Of a stretch of DNA of 64,000 nt, positions 1 through 13,000 are shown piece after piece. Each line of letters opens with the position of its first letter. Position 1 is the first letter of the stretch. The notes beneath the pieces are model-generated. The model ran no database searches and was not told where the DNA came from. It saw nothing but the letters and a program-made list of their open reading frames with translations. The DNA is from Brachionus plicatilis. Lineage: Eukaryota > Rotifera > Eurotatoria > Ploima > Brachionidae. Location: positions 606,591-670,590 of the forward strand of contig QEOQ01000451.1 in assembly GCA_010279815.1 (NCBI GenBank), in the 5' to 3' direction. Both the position numbers and the translations under genes were made by a program.

Positions 1-2573
1 TTTTATTAAGAAATAGTCAGTTTTGGTATCAAATTCAATGCTGCACAATTATCTATTGTTTGATTGAATTTTTGAGCTATTTTTAGAGGAAATTAAATTT
101 CAAGTTTGTTCTCGAAAAACAATTAAAATAAAAAGCTGGTTATTTGCCTCAATAAATCAATATGTAGCATGAAATCATTCGGATTGTTTAATACTAGATA
201 CCAAAAAATTAATTAGACATTTTTTTAAAAAAATAAATTAACATTTGACAAGGACTTTCTAAGAAACAAAAATGCATTTTTGACTTGAATTTAAAATAAT
301 GAATGAAAAAACAAATATAAATTTAACTAATGCATTTGAATTTACTTTTTTGCTATGCATTAGCTTTTAAAAAATATCAATTTTTAAGGAAAAGTAAAAT
401 ATCAACATTATTTACGTCAACTTTTTTTAAACTTTGAATCAAGAAATTAATAATGAATAAATTTATAAAATAAAAAAAAAAATAAAAAACATCTTCACCA
501 ATCTATTCTCTTTTCAAAAATTGTGATTGAAATTATTTCGAAAATCTGACGCTGAGGAAAAATTTTGCTAAATGTTTTAATTATTTTCTATAAATTGTGA
601 AATCTAAAAAATTCATTATTTAAACAAATGAAATCAAACACACTATATTGATAAACAAAACATTTAATATAATAAATTAATATAAAATTAATCTATGTCT
701 GAGTTCTTTTAAAACATAGTTTTCGTGACAAGGATTAAAAAAAAATTCACTATTTAAAGGAAATTAATGATTTTACACATGTGAATTACATTCTAATCTT
801 ACTCATAATTTTATCTTGATAAAATAAAAGACCTTGAAAGCAAAATTGAGATTTTCAAGAAATGAGATATGCCATATCTTATACGGTGTAAAAAATTTTC
901 TGAAATCCTAAAAAATAAGTGATTAACAAACAAAAAATATTAATATTTCTTAAAATAGTTCAAAAAAAATTAGCAAGGCTTTTTTTATCTTAAAATGACC
1001 TCGATTACTTAAGACAAGGCTGCGTCCAGGTTTCACTAATTCTCTAAATTTTTTTAAGAAAATTTTATCGTAGACTTTCAAAATCTCTACACGAATTGAA
1101 AATTGTGCTTTTCTTCTAAATATGAATCTAAATTTGAAGAACCCTTGCAAAAAAAGTAAATAACAAGATTATCTCAATCAACTGACCAAAATATTAAATG
1201 ATAATCATAAAATGATAATCATAAATCGATACTGCGAATAGCTCACTCTTTAAAATATAAAACATAAAATTTTCCAGGGATGATGAAATTTTAAAATTAA
1301 ATCAAAGAATCAAAAAATTATATGCAAAAAGCTACAATATGATTAAAAAATCGACATTAACTTATATTTTTATTTCCATTAAAAAACTTTATCACCCATG
1401 TCTTAAGAAAATTTTCAAATTTTAAATATAATGTCAAAATGTTTGATAAAATTATTTCTAGATTTTGTTTCTGTTAAAATTTGATAAGATTACCTTAATT
1501 TTTATTTTTTTGTTTTTAAATTGTGTTCAAGTCAACTAAATTAGATATCAAAGAATTTTTAATAAAGTTTTTTTTTCAATTTTTTTTTATTGTTTGATTA
1601 CCCTTTTTAAAAATTAAAGATATATTTTATTTTAATATTTATTTAATCAACTAAATTAAACGATCTCTCGTCTAATTTTGGCAATGTGAAGACTTTTAAT
1701 AGTTATTAAAAAAATCAAAAATTTAAAACGATAAAATGATAAACTAAATCAGGTTTTTTTTTGTTTATTATTAAATTCTTTTAAATTTGTGCATCGAAAC
1801 ACAACCAAAAAAATTTCAAATTCAATTTTTGACAACGTATATTTTACTTGTTTAGTTGTGTACTATAATTTTTGTTTTAAGTTTTCACATTGCACTAATA
1901 CTTACCTATTGTTGTAATGCTCTAAATATAAATCAATTACACCAAAATAAAACATAAAATAGAAAAATAAAAATAAATATAAATCATTCATATGGAAATG
2001 TTAAAATAATTGAACTTTATTGGCTTTGAAATTATAAAAATTTTATCTAATACTACTTCTAAGCTTTGTACAAGTTTTGCAGTATATATAGAGAAGGGAA
2101 TTAACCAAAAATGTATGTTTATTACATCTCTTTAAGACTCTTTTGTAACTTTAATGGATTTTTGACTATATTCTATTGCATAATAAAATACAATATTTTT
2201 TTTTTCTAAATAAAAATGCTAAATTATTTTCATGATTTATTGGAATTATTAAATAAATATTTTTTTTAAATGTTTGGTTTAAAGTCTCTCGAAATAATTT
2301 GAATTTGTCAATGAGAATAATAATACTTTTTATCAAAAAAAGCCTAAAATTTCACTATTGTGATTACAGTCTTAAAATACATAAAAAATAATTTTTACAA
2401 TCTAGGTTGGCTCTTAGTCATTTTATCAAAAATCTAGTTAATTAATTAAAATAAAAACAAAAAAAAACTAAACACTAAAGAATAAATGGAAAAATTATTT
2501 TACAAATATAAGAAAAAAATTAATTTTTGTCTTGGTGGGCGGCATTTAATTTAGTCTGTTCAATAATTAACAA
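1..2573. other. Non-coding flank downstream of the fry 3' end
   Basis: The stretch is AT-rich with long A and T runs. I see no open frame with coding character, no RNA gene and no convincing transposon ends. The only longer open frame, 66 codons near 950-1150 on the minus strand, is low-complexity and has no family signature. The left part may belong to the next gene's flank. Confidence 0.6.
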
Positions 2574-5366
2574 TCACTCATCATAGTCATCATTATCATT
2601 GTCATTTAAGACGCTTGATATGTTTTCCTTGAATTTTTTATCTGTTAAATTAACCAAATTGGTGATCTCGATAACTTCTTGAAGAATTGTTTGGCTAATT
2701 TCGATAAAATCTGAGTCTGGCTCAATAATAGCAATCATATCTAAATATTAAAAAATGATTAAAATTAATTTTTGTTAAATAATTTTACAAATAGAATTTT
2801 AATTTACTTGAATTTTTTTGTCTTGCTTGTTCACAAACCAAAACCAGTATCGAGTCGAATTCGATCTCATTGTCTAAGTTATTTGATCTATTAAAGTCGT
2901 TTGGCCAATTTTTTTGAGCTATTTTAAAGTATTCTATTGTTTGTGTATAATTTTCTTGTCGTATAGCCTCCAAAATCCAGTAAACGATCATCTCTTTACT
3001 GTTTGGAAGAATTGTTTTAAATGACGGCGATTTGGCATGAAGTGTTTTTTCGAGATCAACAGGAAACATTGGCGAAAGACGACCGTTTTGCTCTAATTCA
3101 CAAGACGCTACTTTTAAACATCGCTTCAAGTTAGACATTTCAACAGATAAATCGGTTAACTATTTTATAATTTATATAGAAATTTAATTCAAAAGTCAAA
3201 AATCTAATTTACAGTTGTGTTTGATAAATTTCTGGTCAAATTGGGAAACAACTTGGAGTAACTTTGCAGTAAAATCATAAATTGTGAAACGAGTTTACAA
3301 AATTTTTTGCTCAATTCAATTTTTTTGAAAAACTATATTTTTAAAATTGATAAAAAATGTCATGAAAAATAACTGAAAATTTACCTTTTCTATTTTGCTG
3401 TTTATTTCAGATGATCCATGATTACTTTTATTTGAATTTTTATCAAGTTTTTTAATCGATTCCAATGACTAAAAACAAAAACCGGTCTTTAAATATAGTT
3501 CAATATTTTTCTTTACTTAATCAAAAAAATTTTTCTATCAATTAAACTATAATTATTAGCCAATTCTTTAAAAGACTTTGGGTGAACTCTTTTGGAAATT
3601 GATGTTATTTTAATTAAAGCTAGCTGTTTTGAATTAAAAAATGTACTGAATTAATGTTTTTACATTAATAAAAATACAGTTTTCTAGTTTAAAACCAAAT
3701 AAACTCTGAATAATTTTAATAATTCTGAACACGTTCTGAATAATTTTTTATAAATTTTTATTTATTCCCCACTGTTCATTTCATTCGAGAAATTGTAAAA
3801 TAAGAATTTAATTTCTTGAACTTTCGACAAAAAATACAATTTATAAAAAAGTTTGGCAAAATATGACTGAAAATTGAATCAACAACAAGAAAATTTATTT
3901 AAAAAAAAAAATTATTTCTTGATATTTGATTTTAATTTTAGTATACATTTCAAAGGAAAAAATTAGGAAAATTTTATCATTAAAATAAATATTATTAATC
4001 AAATAAAATAGCACTAGTTTATTCTCAACAGCAATTAGAAACTAGATGTGTTTACCTCTCTAAATTAAGTTCAAATTTAAAGATTTTATAAACTTTGAAG
4101 AAAAAATTTTTTTAAATATTTATATCTCTAAATTTTCAATTCAAAGCAATTTTTAAACAAATTTCTGAAAAAAAAAATAGTTTAAAAAAATACAAAAAAA
4201 TTAAAATATTAAAAAATTATTGATTAAATTAATTTAACTTTAGAAGCATTTTGCTGAGAAAAAAAATTTAACAATTTTAACAATTTTGACATTTCTATTA
4301 AAATGTTAAATCGAAACATGAAAAAAAAATGCAAAATCAATCATTTAATATTAAAAAATCAAAAATTACTTACATCTGTGACATCATGCTTAATATAAAC
4401 AAAAGTGTCGTAATTTTCACCAATTTCCCACAAAATTCTCCTGTGATTGTCAATGAAAGATGTTGAAATTAGGCTAGTTACTTTTAGCGGAGATTTTCCA
4501 AAATTTTTATGTGGTAATGTTGATTGAAGCATTTCTTGTACCTGCATAAACCATTCAAGATCAAAATAGACCACCGGGCAGTCAAGTTTATTTTTTAATA
4601 AATCAAGTATCATGACTAGATGCTTTTCTAATTTTAGAAATAATTTTGTCTCAATGGTCAGATATTGAAAGCATTCAGAAAGCAAATTATTTAATTTGTA
4701 TTTGGCTTTAACAAATAATTTTTTGAATAAATAAAATGACTCGATAGGATTGAAATTTTTGCTAAGACCAAAAGCTTCCAACTCCAATCTGTTGGAATTG
4801 GTGCGTTGTTTTGAACTATTAAGCATGTTATGGATATGTGATTTCCAAGCACGTTCAACATCGTCTTGATTTAAATTTAGTATGTTTATCCATGGAAGGC
4901 TTGATTGATAAGTTTTTTTGACACTTGATTCTAATTTTAGCAGATCTTCGTTGGACATTTGCGGGTCGTGGGTTTTTTTATTAAATTCAATATTTTCATT
5001 TTTGTGATTTTCTACTGTTGAGCTACTTAAACTTCGGCTTTTGCCTTCGAGCAGATTAAGGGCTATTTCGCGCTGAATACTCTCATTAGAAAATAAATTA
5101 TTCACACTTGAAAGCTTAGAAGCTTGTGGTTTCGGTTTAATAAAGTTGGTCGGTGATCCTGGAGTAGAACTTTTGTTTATTGAAGAATTTTTTATAATTG
5201 GCTCCGAATTTGTGTTAATTGTACTGGACGAAGATTTAGATTGTTCTGAATAATGATCATAGATCAAATTGACTGCTAGATTTGACCTTTTAAAAAATAA
5301 GGTTTTAAGTTTATATTTGAATAATAAAAAAAATGCAAAGCCAAAACAACAATAGGCTAAATCAAG
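2574..5366 (-). CDS. fry: Probable C-terminal exons of furry (5 exons)
   Basis: Five exons join without frame breaks: 5366-4374, 3468-3385, 3332-3213, 3159-2808 and 2740-2574, giving 571 aa that end in an acidic tail (NDNDNDDYDE) at a TGA. Junction phases are 0, 0, 0 and 1, all GT..AG. The protein is helical and leucine-rich (for example LVSQFMILLQSY and KEMIVYWILEAIRQ) with a Ser/Asn-rich linker near its start. No recognised domain stands out. It lies on the same strand just downstream of the giant fry exon and has no visible start codon or promoter of its own, so I read it as the fry C-terminus. The giant exon leaves phase 2 while this block enters at phase 0, so at least one connecting exon between 5367 and 7015 is missing from my model. 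A separate downstream gene is the alternative. Confidence 0.6.
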
Positions 5367-5663
5367 CTGAAAAATGAAAAGTGATGTTAGTAATTTTAAA
5401 TGTGATTTTAAATTCAACACAATTTTAATATTTTTTTAAAGAAGAATTACAATATTTTCTAAAACAAATTATCACTAAAAATGATAGCAACATAAAATTA
5501 ATTGGTTTTATTTTTTTTTAATTTGTAATTTTATTTGAGATTTTTTTTAAATAATTATTTAAAAGTTCTCAAAATCAAAATTCGTCCAAAAAATATCATT
5601 TTTGTGAGCTAAAAAGGCATTTGATATTTTCAAACGAGTTTAAAGTCTGTCATCTATACTAAA

Positions 5664-5933
5664 AGCAGACTTGTTTATAAGTCACAGTTTTAAGTCTAAG
5701 TCACAAAAATTCAAGTCAAAGCTATGACTTGCGCAAAAATTTATAAAAATACCTGCTTCATCAGGACCAGTTGAAAGAATTTTTTTTATAAATCTGGTTA
5801 CATTAACAGACCTCATAGGTCAAGATTAACAGCCAGAAATTTGGAAGCAACCACTTTATTGGTATCAAATATGAATCTATTAAATCATTTACTTGACTTA
5901 ACTTAAGACTTGTGACTTAAAAACAAGTCTGAC
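5664..5933. mobile_element. MITE-like inverted-repeat element
   Basis: The ends are inverted copies of about 36 bp with a few mismatches. The left arm has AGACTTGTTTATAAGTCACA and the right arm ends TGTGACTTAAAAACAAGTCT. The interior has no open frame. No clear target duplication was identified. Confidence 0.6.
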
Positions 5934-6144
5934 TAGAAGAAAAATTTCTTTGGGGATAAACTTGTCTTTTACGAGTTTGGTAATTTAGTTTAATCTTCTT
6001 TTAAAAGTCTAAAAAATATAAAATATAAATAAAATAAAATGTAAAATAAAATACTTAGGCTAGTTTTTCATTAAAAACTAAATAAAATTTGGACGAAATT
6101 TTCTCGAAAATTGGTTTTAAGAATTTTAGTATATGTTCAATCTA

Positions 6145-6310
6145 CAGTGAAAATTAAAATTAACTTGTAGGCATTTTGTTCTTCGACTCTTCCTCGACTC
6201 TTCTTTAACTATTCTTTTTCTTCAACTCTTCCTAAAAGAAAAGTGGGGAAAGGAAGAGTTGAGGAAGAGTCGAGGAAAGGAAATGTACAAGTTAGTTTTA
6301 AATTGTACTG
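6145..6310. mobile_element. Tc1/mariner-type MITE with CAGT ends and TA duplication
   Basis: The element begins CAGTGAAAATTAAAATTAAC and ends with the imperfect inverse ...TTTAAATTGTACTG. TA dinucleotides flank both ends (6143-6144 and 6311-6312). The arms continue inward through a second inverted block built from TCGACTCTTCC and its complement, so nearly the whole 166 bp can fold into one hairpin. It is non-coding. Confidence 0.65.
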
Positions 6311-7015
6311 TATATAGTGTTTTCAATGTTATAATTTAAAAAAATTATTATGTTCAATCTAAACCATTAAATAAAAAACATTTTTATTCTAAAAATTTTC
6401 ATTTTACTCTCAAAATTAAGTCTGTGTTTTAGTCTCTAGGATTCTGTTATCTTTTAATAGTAATTTTTCTATTAAAGTATTTTAAAAATGAAAGTAGAAA
6501 AATTGATTTCATTTTAAAATTAAGAAAATATGAAATTTTTAAACATTTAAACTGGTAATTTTAATTTTACTAAATGTTATCTAAATTATAAAATTTATAA
6601 TTTTTTCATTAATTTTAAAGAATGCGCCAAATCAAAGTGGTTTCTCACAAATTTCTATTAAGAACAAAAATTTAATTCAAATTTCAAATTTTAATTTTAA
6701 TTTAGTAATTGCAAGACAGAAAAGTTTATTTTGGTCAAAAAATTTACCCACAAACATAAGTAAAGTAAATAAAATGATCAAACAGTAAATTGGACAACTC
6801 TAAGTTTTTAATAAAGCAAAGTGAACACAAAATAAAATGCAGAATTTAAAAGTGAACAAAAAAAAAAAAAAAGCAAAATTTAAATTGAACCTACAAATTT
6901 TCTATAAAAATCCTAATTGAAAAAAATCTTTTTTAAATCTAAAAGAGATTTTCGGCTAATTGAAACAAAAATAAAAATTAGAAACCTAACTTTAAAAAAA
7001 CACTCATTTCCATAC

Positions 7016-10000
7016 CTGCTCGACTGGGACGAAGAAGACTTGTCTTTTTTCAGTGCACCAGTAGCCAAATTCTCATTTGATACAATCCTCGTGACAGAAC
7101 GAGTTCTCTCACCGGGTTTATCCATTTTATCCTCTGAATTGTTGCTTAAGCCCAAGTTTTTCAGTGTCGATATTCCACTAGCGATTCCGATGGTCGCAGG
7201 AGTCTTTATTTTAGGTGCCATCGGCTTATTTTTAGACCTGGTAAGCAGCAGTTCATTTTTTAAGTCACTAGTCGATGAGTACGATTTTGACAAGGCGTCA
7301 CTGGAAGAGTTGACAGACACAGTCTGTGAATTTTGTCGACCATTTTCCTGCTCTTTCACTGGCAGTATGGTATGCCAGGGAAAATTCTGAAAGCTCTCAT
7401 AGTCATTTTTGTTCTCACCAGCATCGTTGTGTTTCATATTGTTCATGTCGCCAAAGTTCGACTCCAACTCATCCAAAAAAGAAAAAGTGTTGTTGATAAA
7501 CAGGTTGTCATCAATGGTGTTGATTATTTGCTGGGACACACCGGGCGTATTGTTGGCCAAAGAGAGGCCGATCGGACGGCTCTTTCCCGAATATGTGCTC
7601 ACTCCAGATGATACAACATTTACAATTGAGTTTTGTTTGTTTAGAGAAAGACTGTTGGCCCGGTTATGGGTGCGAGTGAACGCGTTCTCCGGTATAATCG
7701 GTGCCACAGGCTTCTTTTTGGCTGGCGTTTCCTGCCTATGGGCCTCAGGCGAAAACACAAACGAAGTCTGATTAAAAGAGTTGTTGGATGATGTCTGATT
7801 GGCCGAGGTGCTTGTTGACTTGGATTGTTCCAAGGAGCTCGGCGACTGGCTCGCATCTTTTTTGCTAATTCGACTCGAAGTGCTGTTGGCGAGCGACAAA
7901 TTGCTGTTGTTCAATGTGGCATTGGTGATCACATTCAAATTTTCCTCATTTTCCACTTTGAACTCGGGCTTTTGCGGCTCCGAACTATTCAGCGAATTTT
8001 CAAACAAAACACTGGCACTCTTTTGCATACTGGTCTTGAACGAGTCCGGACTGTCCTCGTTGCTGTGGCAAACGGGCTGATTTTTGTTCAACGCCGTGTA
8101 AATGTACATGATCCTTTCTCTGGTGCGACTCTGACTTTGCACCGGGTTGTCCCACACGTTTGCGTTCAGACCGTTCAGATACAAATTCAAAAAATTAAAT
8201 TGTTCATTAGTGTGAAAATTGATCAAATTTAGAGGAGGCGTTTGAGTGAATAGCTCCGAGTTAGAGTGAGATTGGAAGATTTTTTTGGGTCCAAGCGGCT
8301 TCTTTTGAGCTGGCACCAGCCACGAAAAATCAAAATCAAAGTCGAGTGTTCGACCGGGCAGCTCTCGTTTGCCGAACAGCTGCCTGTTCGAGGACGGAAC
8401 AGCCGATTTTGTTCGACTACCATCATTTAGATAGAACATGGGCGAGTCTTTAGTGTCGTTGTCGAGCAGCGATGACGACTTGCCAACTGTCAATTTGACC
8501 AGATCGAGCACTTCGTGGTGCAGCAGAGAATAGCTGAGCTTGGCGGCCACACGCAACAATTCCTCATTTATAAACATCCAGGCCGATTTGTCGCCAAAAT
8601 TGACAAAATTGAGCAATGAACCAAGACAGACAAGAACAGCCGATTGGTACGCGTGCGAATTCGACTTTTCCAAAATTTCCACCAACAACACAATCCAATT
8701 GAAGTAGAATTTTGTGCTGGACGTGGTCGATCCATCGCCACCACTGGTCGTTTGTTCGCATTCGCACAGGCGAAAAAATTCGCTCATGTACGTGATCACA
8801 CATTTGGCCCATTGGTTCTTGTCTTTGCCAAAGGACTTGCGCGTGTACAACTCGATCACTAGATACAAATTTTTGAGCTGTTCTATTTTTGTTTTTTGGT
8901 AGCCTGGCGCCTTGGCTACCGAGCTGGTTGTGGCCGCAGACTGTTTTTCTAGCTTGGCCGAGATGTCGCCAATCACCTTCAAGTATCGTTGGGCTGATTG
9001 GATGCAAAAGTGATCGGGACTGTCATAGTGAAGGATGAGGGTGGGCAGTATGGCCAGCAGGTTCATGCTCAGACCCCACATGCCGTAAAAGCTAGATCCG
9101 TACGGGTCCACAAATATCAAATGGGAACAATAGGGTATCAATAGTGAAATTAAAGTTTGGCTCTTTTCGTTCAGTGTGCAGTTGGTGCAGCCTTTTAGAA
9201 GCAAATTTTGAAGGCCCGGAAAATTTGACCAATTGATTCGATAGGCGAACAGTTCAATGGTTCGTCTAAACTCATTGGGGCCTGTTTTTGTCTCGGCCAA
9301 GTCAATTTTTTCCAATATGTCTCTTAGGATGTCACACGCCAAACTGAACTCGTGCTCGTAGTCCGACTCGAGCAGGCACATGCACAGCCAAAATATTTGA
9401 CTCAATATTTTCACACTTGTCTCATTGGCATTTTGACTTTTTTGCTGTTGTTCCGAGCTCAACATGGACAAAAATTTGGAATTTTTTCTATTGGCCAAAA
9501 TGGATGTGCCAACTCGATCCTGCAACACTTGCCACTTGTAGTTGAACAACGACAATGCCAAACACTTTCTGTACGCCATTTGATGCTTGTACTTGGTGCT
9601 AAAACGCTGCAGCTCAAGCGGTTTGTTCATCAGCTGATTGACTTGTTTTCGGCACAGAGTGGCACTTTTTTGCTTTATCACGTCCATGTTTTTGATGCCA
9701 GCGGACATTTCGGAGCCGATGGCAGTGGAGAATTTTTTTCTCGCCTCGGGCCTATCTTGTTTGAGCTTGAGCGATTTGCTCTTATGCTTTTGGTCTTGGA
9801 CAGCGCTCTTGGATTCGTTCAAATGTTCGCTGCACATTATGAGCGCGTTCATTTTGAGCGTGAGCAAAAGTTCGGTCACATAGCCCTGCACGTCCTCCTT
9901 GGCATCGGCGACGGTGTCTTTGAGACGACCGATGAACAGTTTGACAGTGGACAAGGCGCACATTTTCATGTCCAATGCTCTGTAGATTTGCAGCGATCGG

Positions 10001-13000
10001 CCTGCGTAGTGCCGATTGGACGTGTTAAAGGACACGTTGAGCGCAAAAATGGACCATTTTTTGTCCAATTGCTTGCTTTTGTCGCCGCTGAGCAATCTGG
10101 TCGTCAAGTTGAGCGGCGACGACACCGATCTGGTCGACGAAATGGTCGACACTTGTTTGGCTGATAGACAAATGTTCAAGAACGACTTTAAATTGAGCAC
10201 AAAAGTGTTGAGTATTTGGACGCTTGGCAGCTGGGTTTGATAGTTGTGCCGAGTGATGTATTCGAATGGCCACACGGGACCGTTCTTGCTCTTGCTCAAA
10301 ATGTCCACCAAAACAGCCAAGTGGTCTTTGGCCTTTAGGAGTTTGTTGGATTTTTTGCAGTGGGACTTTTTGTTTTTGTCGGGGCTGAGGGTTTTTGGGT
10401 TGCTCTGAGACTGGGCCGGGGACGAGGGCGCCGATTGGATGTTGATGAAGCTGCGCGAGCCGCAGCCCTTCAAGCTTGTCAGCTCCTCGTCTGGACAATT
10501 TGGCAGATTGAAGTTGAAATTGTAGTAGCAGTGGCCGTCCGAGTCGGTGGACTTGTACTTGCGGTCGTAGATCAACGAGTGGCCGTCGACCATGCCGTCC
10601 AAACACTCGGTCAAGTAGTCTGTCAAAAAGTAGAGCTCGTTCTGCACGGTTACTGTGAATGTGAGGCTGACAAAGAGCTTTTTGGCGTGTTCGCCAATCA
10701 ATTGTCGTGGATTGTCAAAATTGAGCAGACAATAGTGGAACAAAATGGGCAGGTATTGGCTCCAGTCAAAATCAGCGCCGTCGTTGGACACCAATTCGCT
10801 GAGCAGCATCAGCGAAACGCTTCCGCGCTGCATATTGCTGAAGTGAAAGTAGTGGTTGTGGTGCAGATAGTTGTGGTGATAGGAAAACAGCGGCATGTAG
10901 TCTTGGTTGGCGACCAAATTTTGCTGATGATGATGGTGACCAGAGTGGTAGAGGATTTTGTTGAGTGGACAAGCGAATGATTGATACTTGACGGGCAGTG
11001 GCAATTGGGACTGGTCCAATTTTAGGTGGGCAGGACAAGGCTGGGATTTTTTCAAATGTTGACTAAATTCAGGCTCCGATTGAGAGGTGTCAGTGTCGGA
11101 CAAATCCGAGTCGTCGTACTCTTCGTCATCGGGATTAAAATCGCTCTGGTTGGCAAACTCTAGACTTTCGTAGAGCTCTTGGTCGTCGTCGTCCTCGTCC
11201 TGGTTGACAAAATAGATGGAGGACTTTTTGTAGTTGTTGGCGAGCTTGGGCGAGGGCGGTGGCGACGCCGGCACCGTAATCACCTTCAAGTAGCGGTAGA
11301 AGGGAAACTGGGCCTCTTTTGATATGTGGGCCGTGAAGCTGTCGATCATTTCGAGTTCGTTGACCAGCTCGTCAACAATTCTCTCGGGACACACTCGCGA
11401 CAAATAGCAGACAATTCGTTTGCCATGCGCCAACATTTCGTAAGCAGCCAAACTTATCATCACATAGACAAATCTGCATATGATCTTTAGGTTTGAGCGC
11501 CACGTAGACGCCAATGTGGCCCATAAAACTTCCAATTCGGCGCCAAAATTGTCCGCATACTTGCACGTCAAATAGAAGAGATTGTTGAGCACCAAATGGG
11601 TGGCTTCCACGGAGCCGCAGCCCGACTCCAGCTGAAGAACATTGTTCACATTTGTTTTGTTGGTGTCTGTGACCACATTTGGATTGATCAGCTCAATGTT
11701 GTAGAACCATGGCACTAGGACGTTGAGGATTGAGCGTCGCAGACTAAACGATGTGCACGACTCAAAGCGACTGGTCAACTCGCTGAACACGAACATTGTT
11801 TGGTCGGGATTTTTTTTGGCCAAGTATTCGCTGATAAATGGTTGACTCTTGGACGCCATGACCAGCGAGTTGATGACGTCAAAGTCAATGGACAAAAACG
11901 AGCTTATTGGGTCCATGTTGCCGGTGGACAAGTGGGCCGATTTCGAGTCCAATTTGGCCTCGAACGAGTCCTGGAGAAAATTTTTGTTCATTGCTCGGAG
12001 CAAGGTGACGCTGGCCTCGTGGATGTTGAGGCGAGTGGAGCCCACGTTGAGCAGTGTGACGCTCAGTATCGAGCCCAAATAGATGGACTCAAACGAGGAC
12101 TTGAGAAGATTGTTTTTGGACAAGCTATTCGGCTTGCTTTCGTTCAAATAGTCCAGGTAGACTTTGCTCAAGCTGAGAAAGCACAAGTCGGCTATTTCTT
12201 GGGACAAAGTGGCATAGCATTTGTCGATCACCCAGTCGAACACCGGGCTCACATTTAGACTGAGGTTGATGTTGGCGCCACTCGGCGTCTTTTGACTACT
12301 GATTGTGTACAAGCTCAGCTCGAGCAGTTGAGTCAGACAATTGGCGCACAGTGTGTACGCCTCGTTGCTCACTTGGTACTTGCAGTTCTCGTACAACTTC
12401 ATCTCTGAGTTGACCACTTCGAGCAAGTTGTTGAGCCACGCGAACACAATCGAGCTTTTGCTATGGGCATAGTCGAGCACGTTGCCACTGTAGAGGAGCG
12501 CTGCGCACGCTCTGGCCGCCGCCAGCTCCAGCTCGTCGTAAAAGTGGTAGCAATTCAAGTGGGCATAGTGGTGCTGGTGAATGCACAGGCCGCTTTTGCT
12601 CGCGCTCAACTTGGCCGAATGGTCTTTGCCATTGATGCAAAATTTGCCGCTCCATTTGGTCATCAAATTGAACAAATTGTGCCTCAGCGCATCATTGAAT
12701 ATCACCGAGCGTTTCTCTTTGGCCACCGAGTCTATGAACTTGTGCACAAACATGCTAAAGTGAAGTCGAATTTGATTCAGATGGTCGTAGGACTTGTCGC
12801 CCTCGCTCTCCACATAGCTGTAAATGGTGTCGATGAAGTCGACGAACATTTTGCGCATTTGTTCGTCGTTGAAGTGCTGCAGATTGGTGGGATTTTTGTA
12901 TGTGTCCATGATGCGCTTGGACAGCGTTTTGTGCTCGGCCATCAGCTCAAATATTCTGACCAGTGCCAGTCTGGCCAAGTCCTTTTTTTTCAGCCGCCTT

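Larger units (their letters stand above)
5367..7015 (-). other. Unresolved fry intron(s) with two inverted-repeat elements
   Basis: The flanking fry exons have incompatible phases, so a small exon must lie here or one flanking junction is misplaced. I searched the minus strand for GTAA-type donors with an open frame and found none that satisfies both phases. Two inverted-repeat elements occupy 5664-5933 and 6145-6310. Confidence 0.5.

Noticed and set aside
950..1150. 66-codon minus-strand open frame
   Set aside because: Lys/Phe-rich translation typical of chance in AT-rich DNA; no splice context or family signature.
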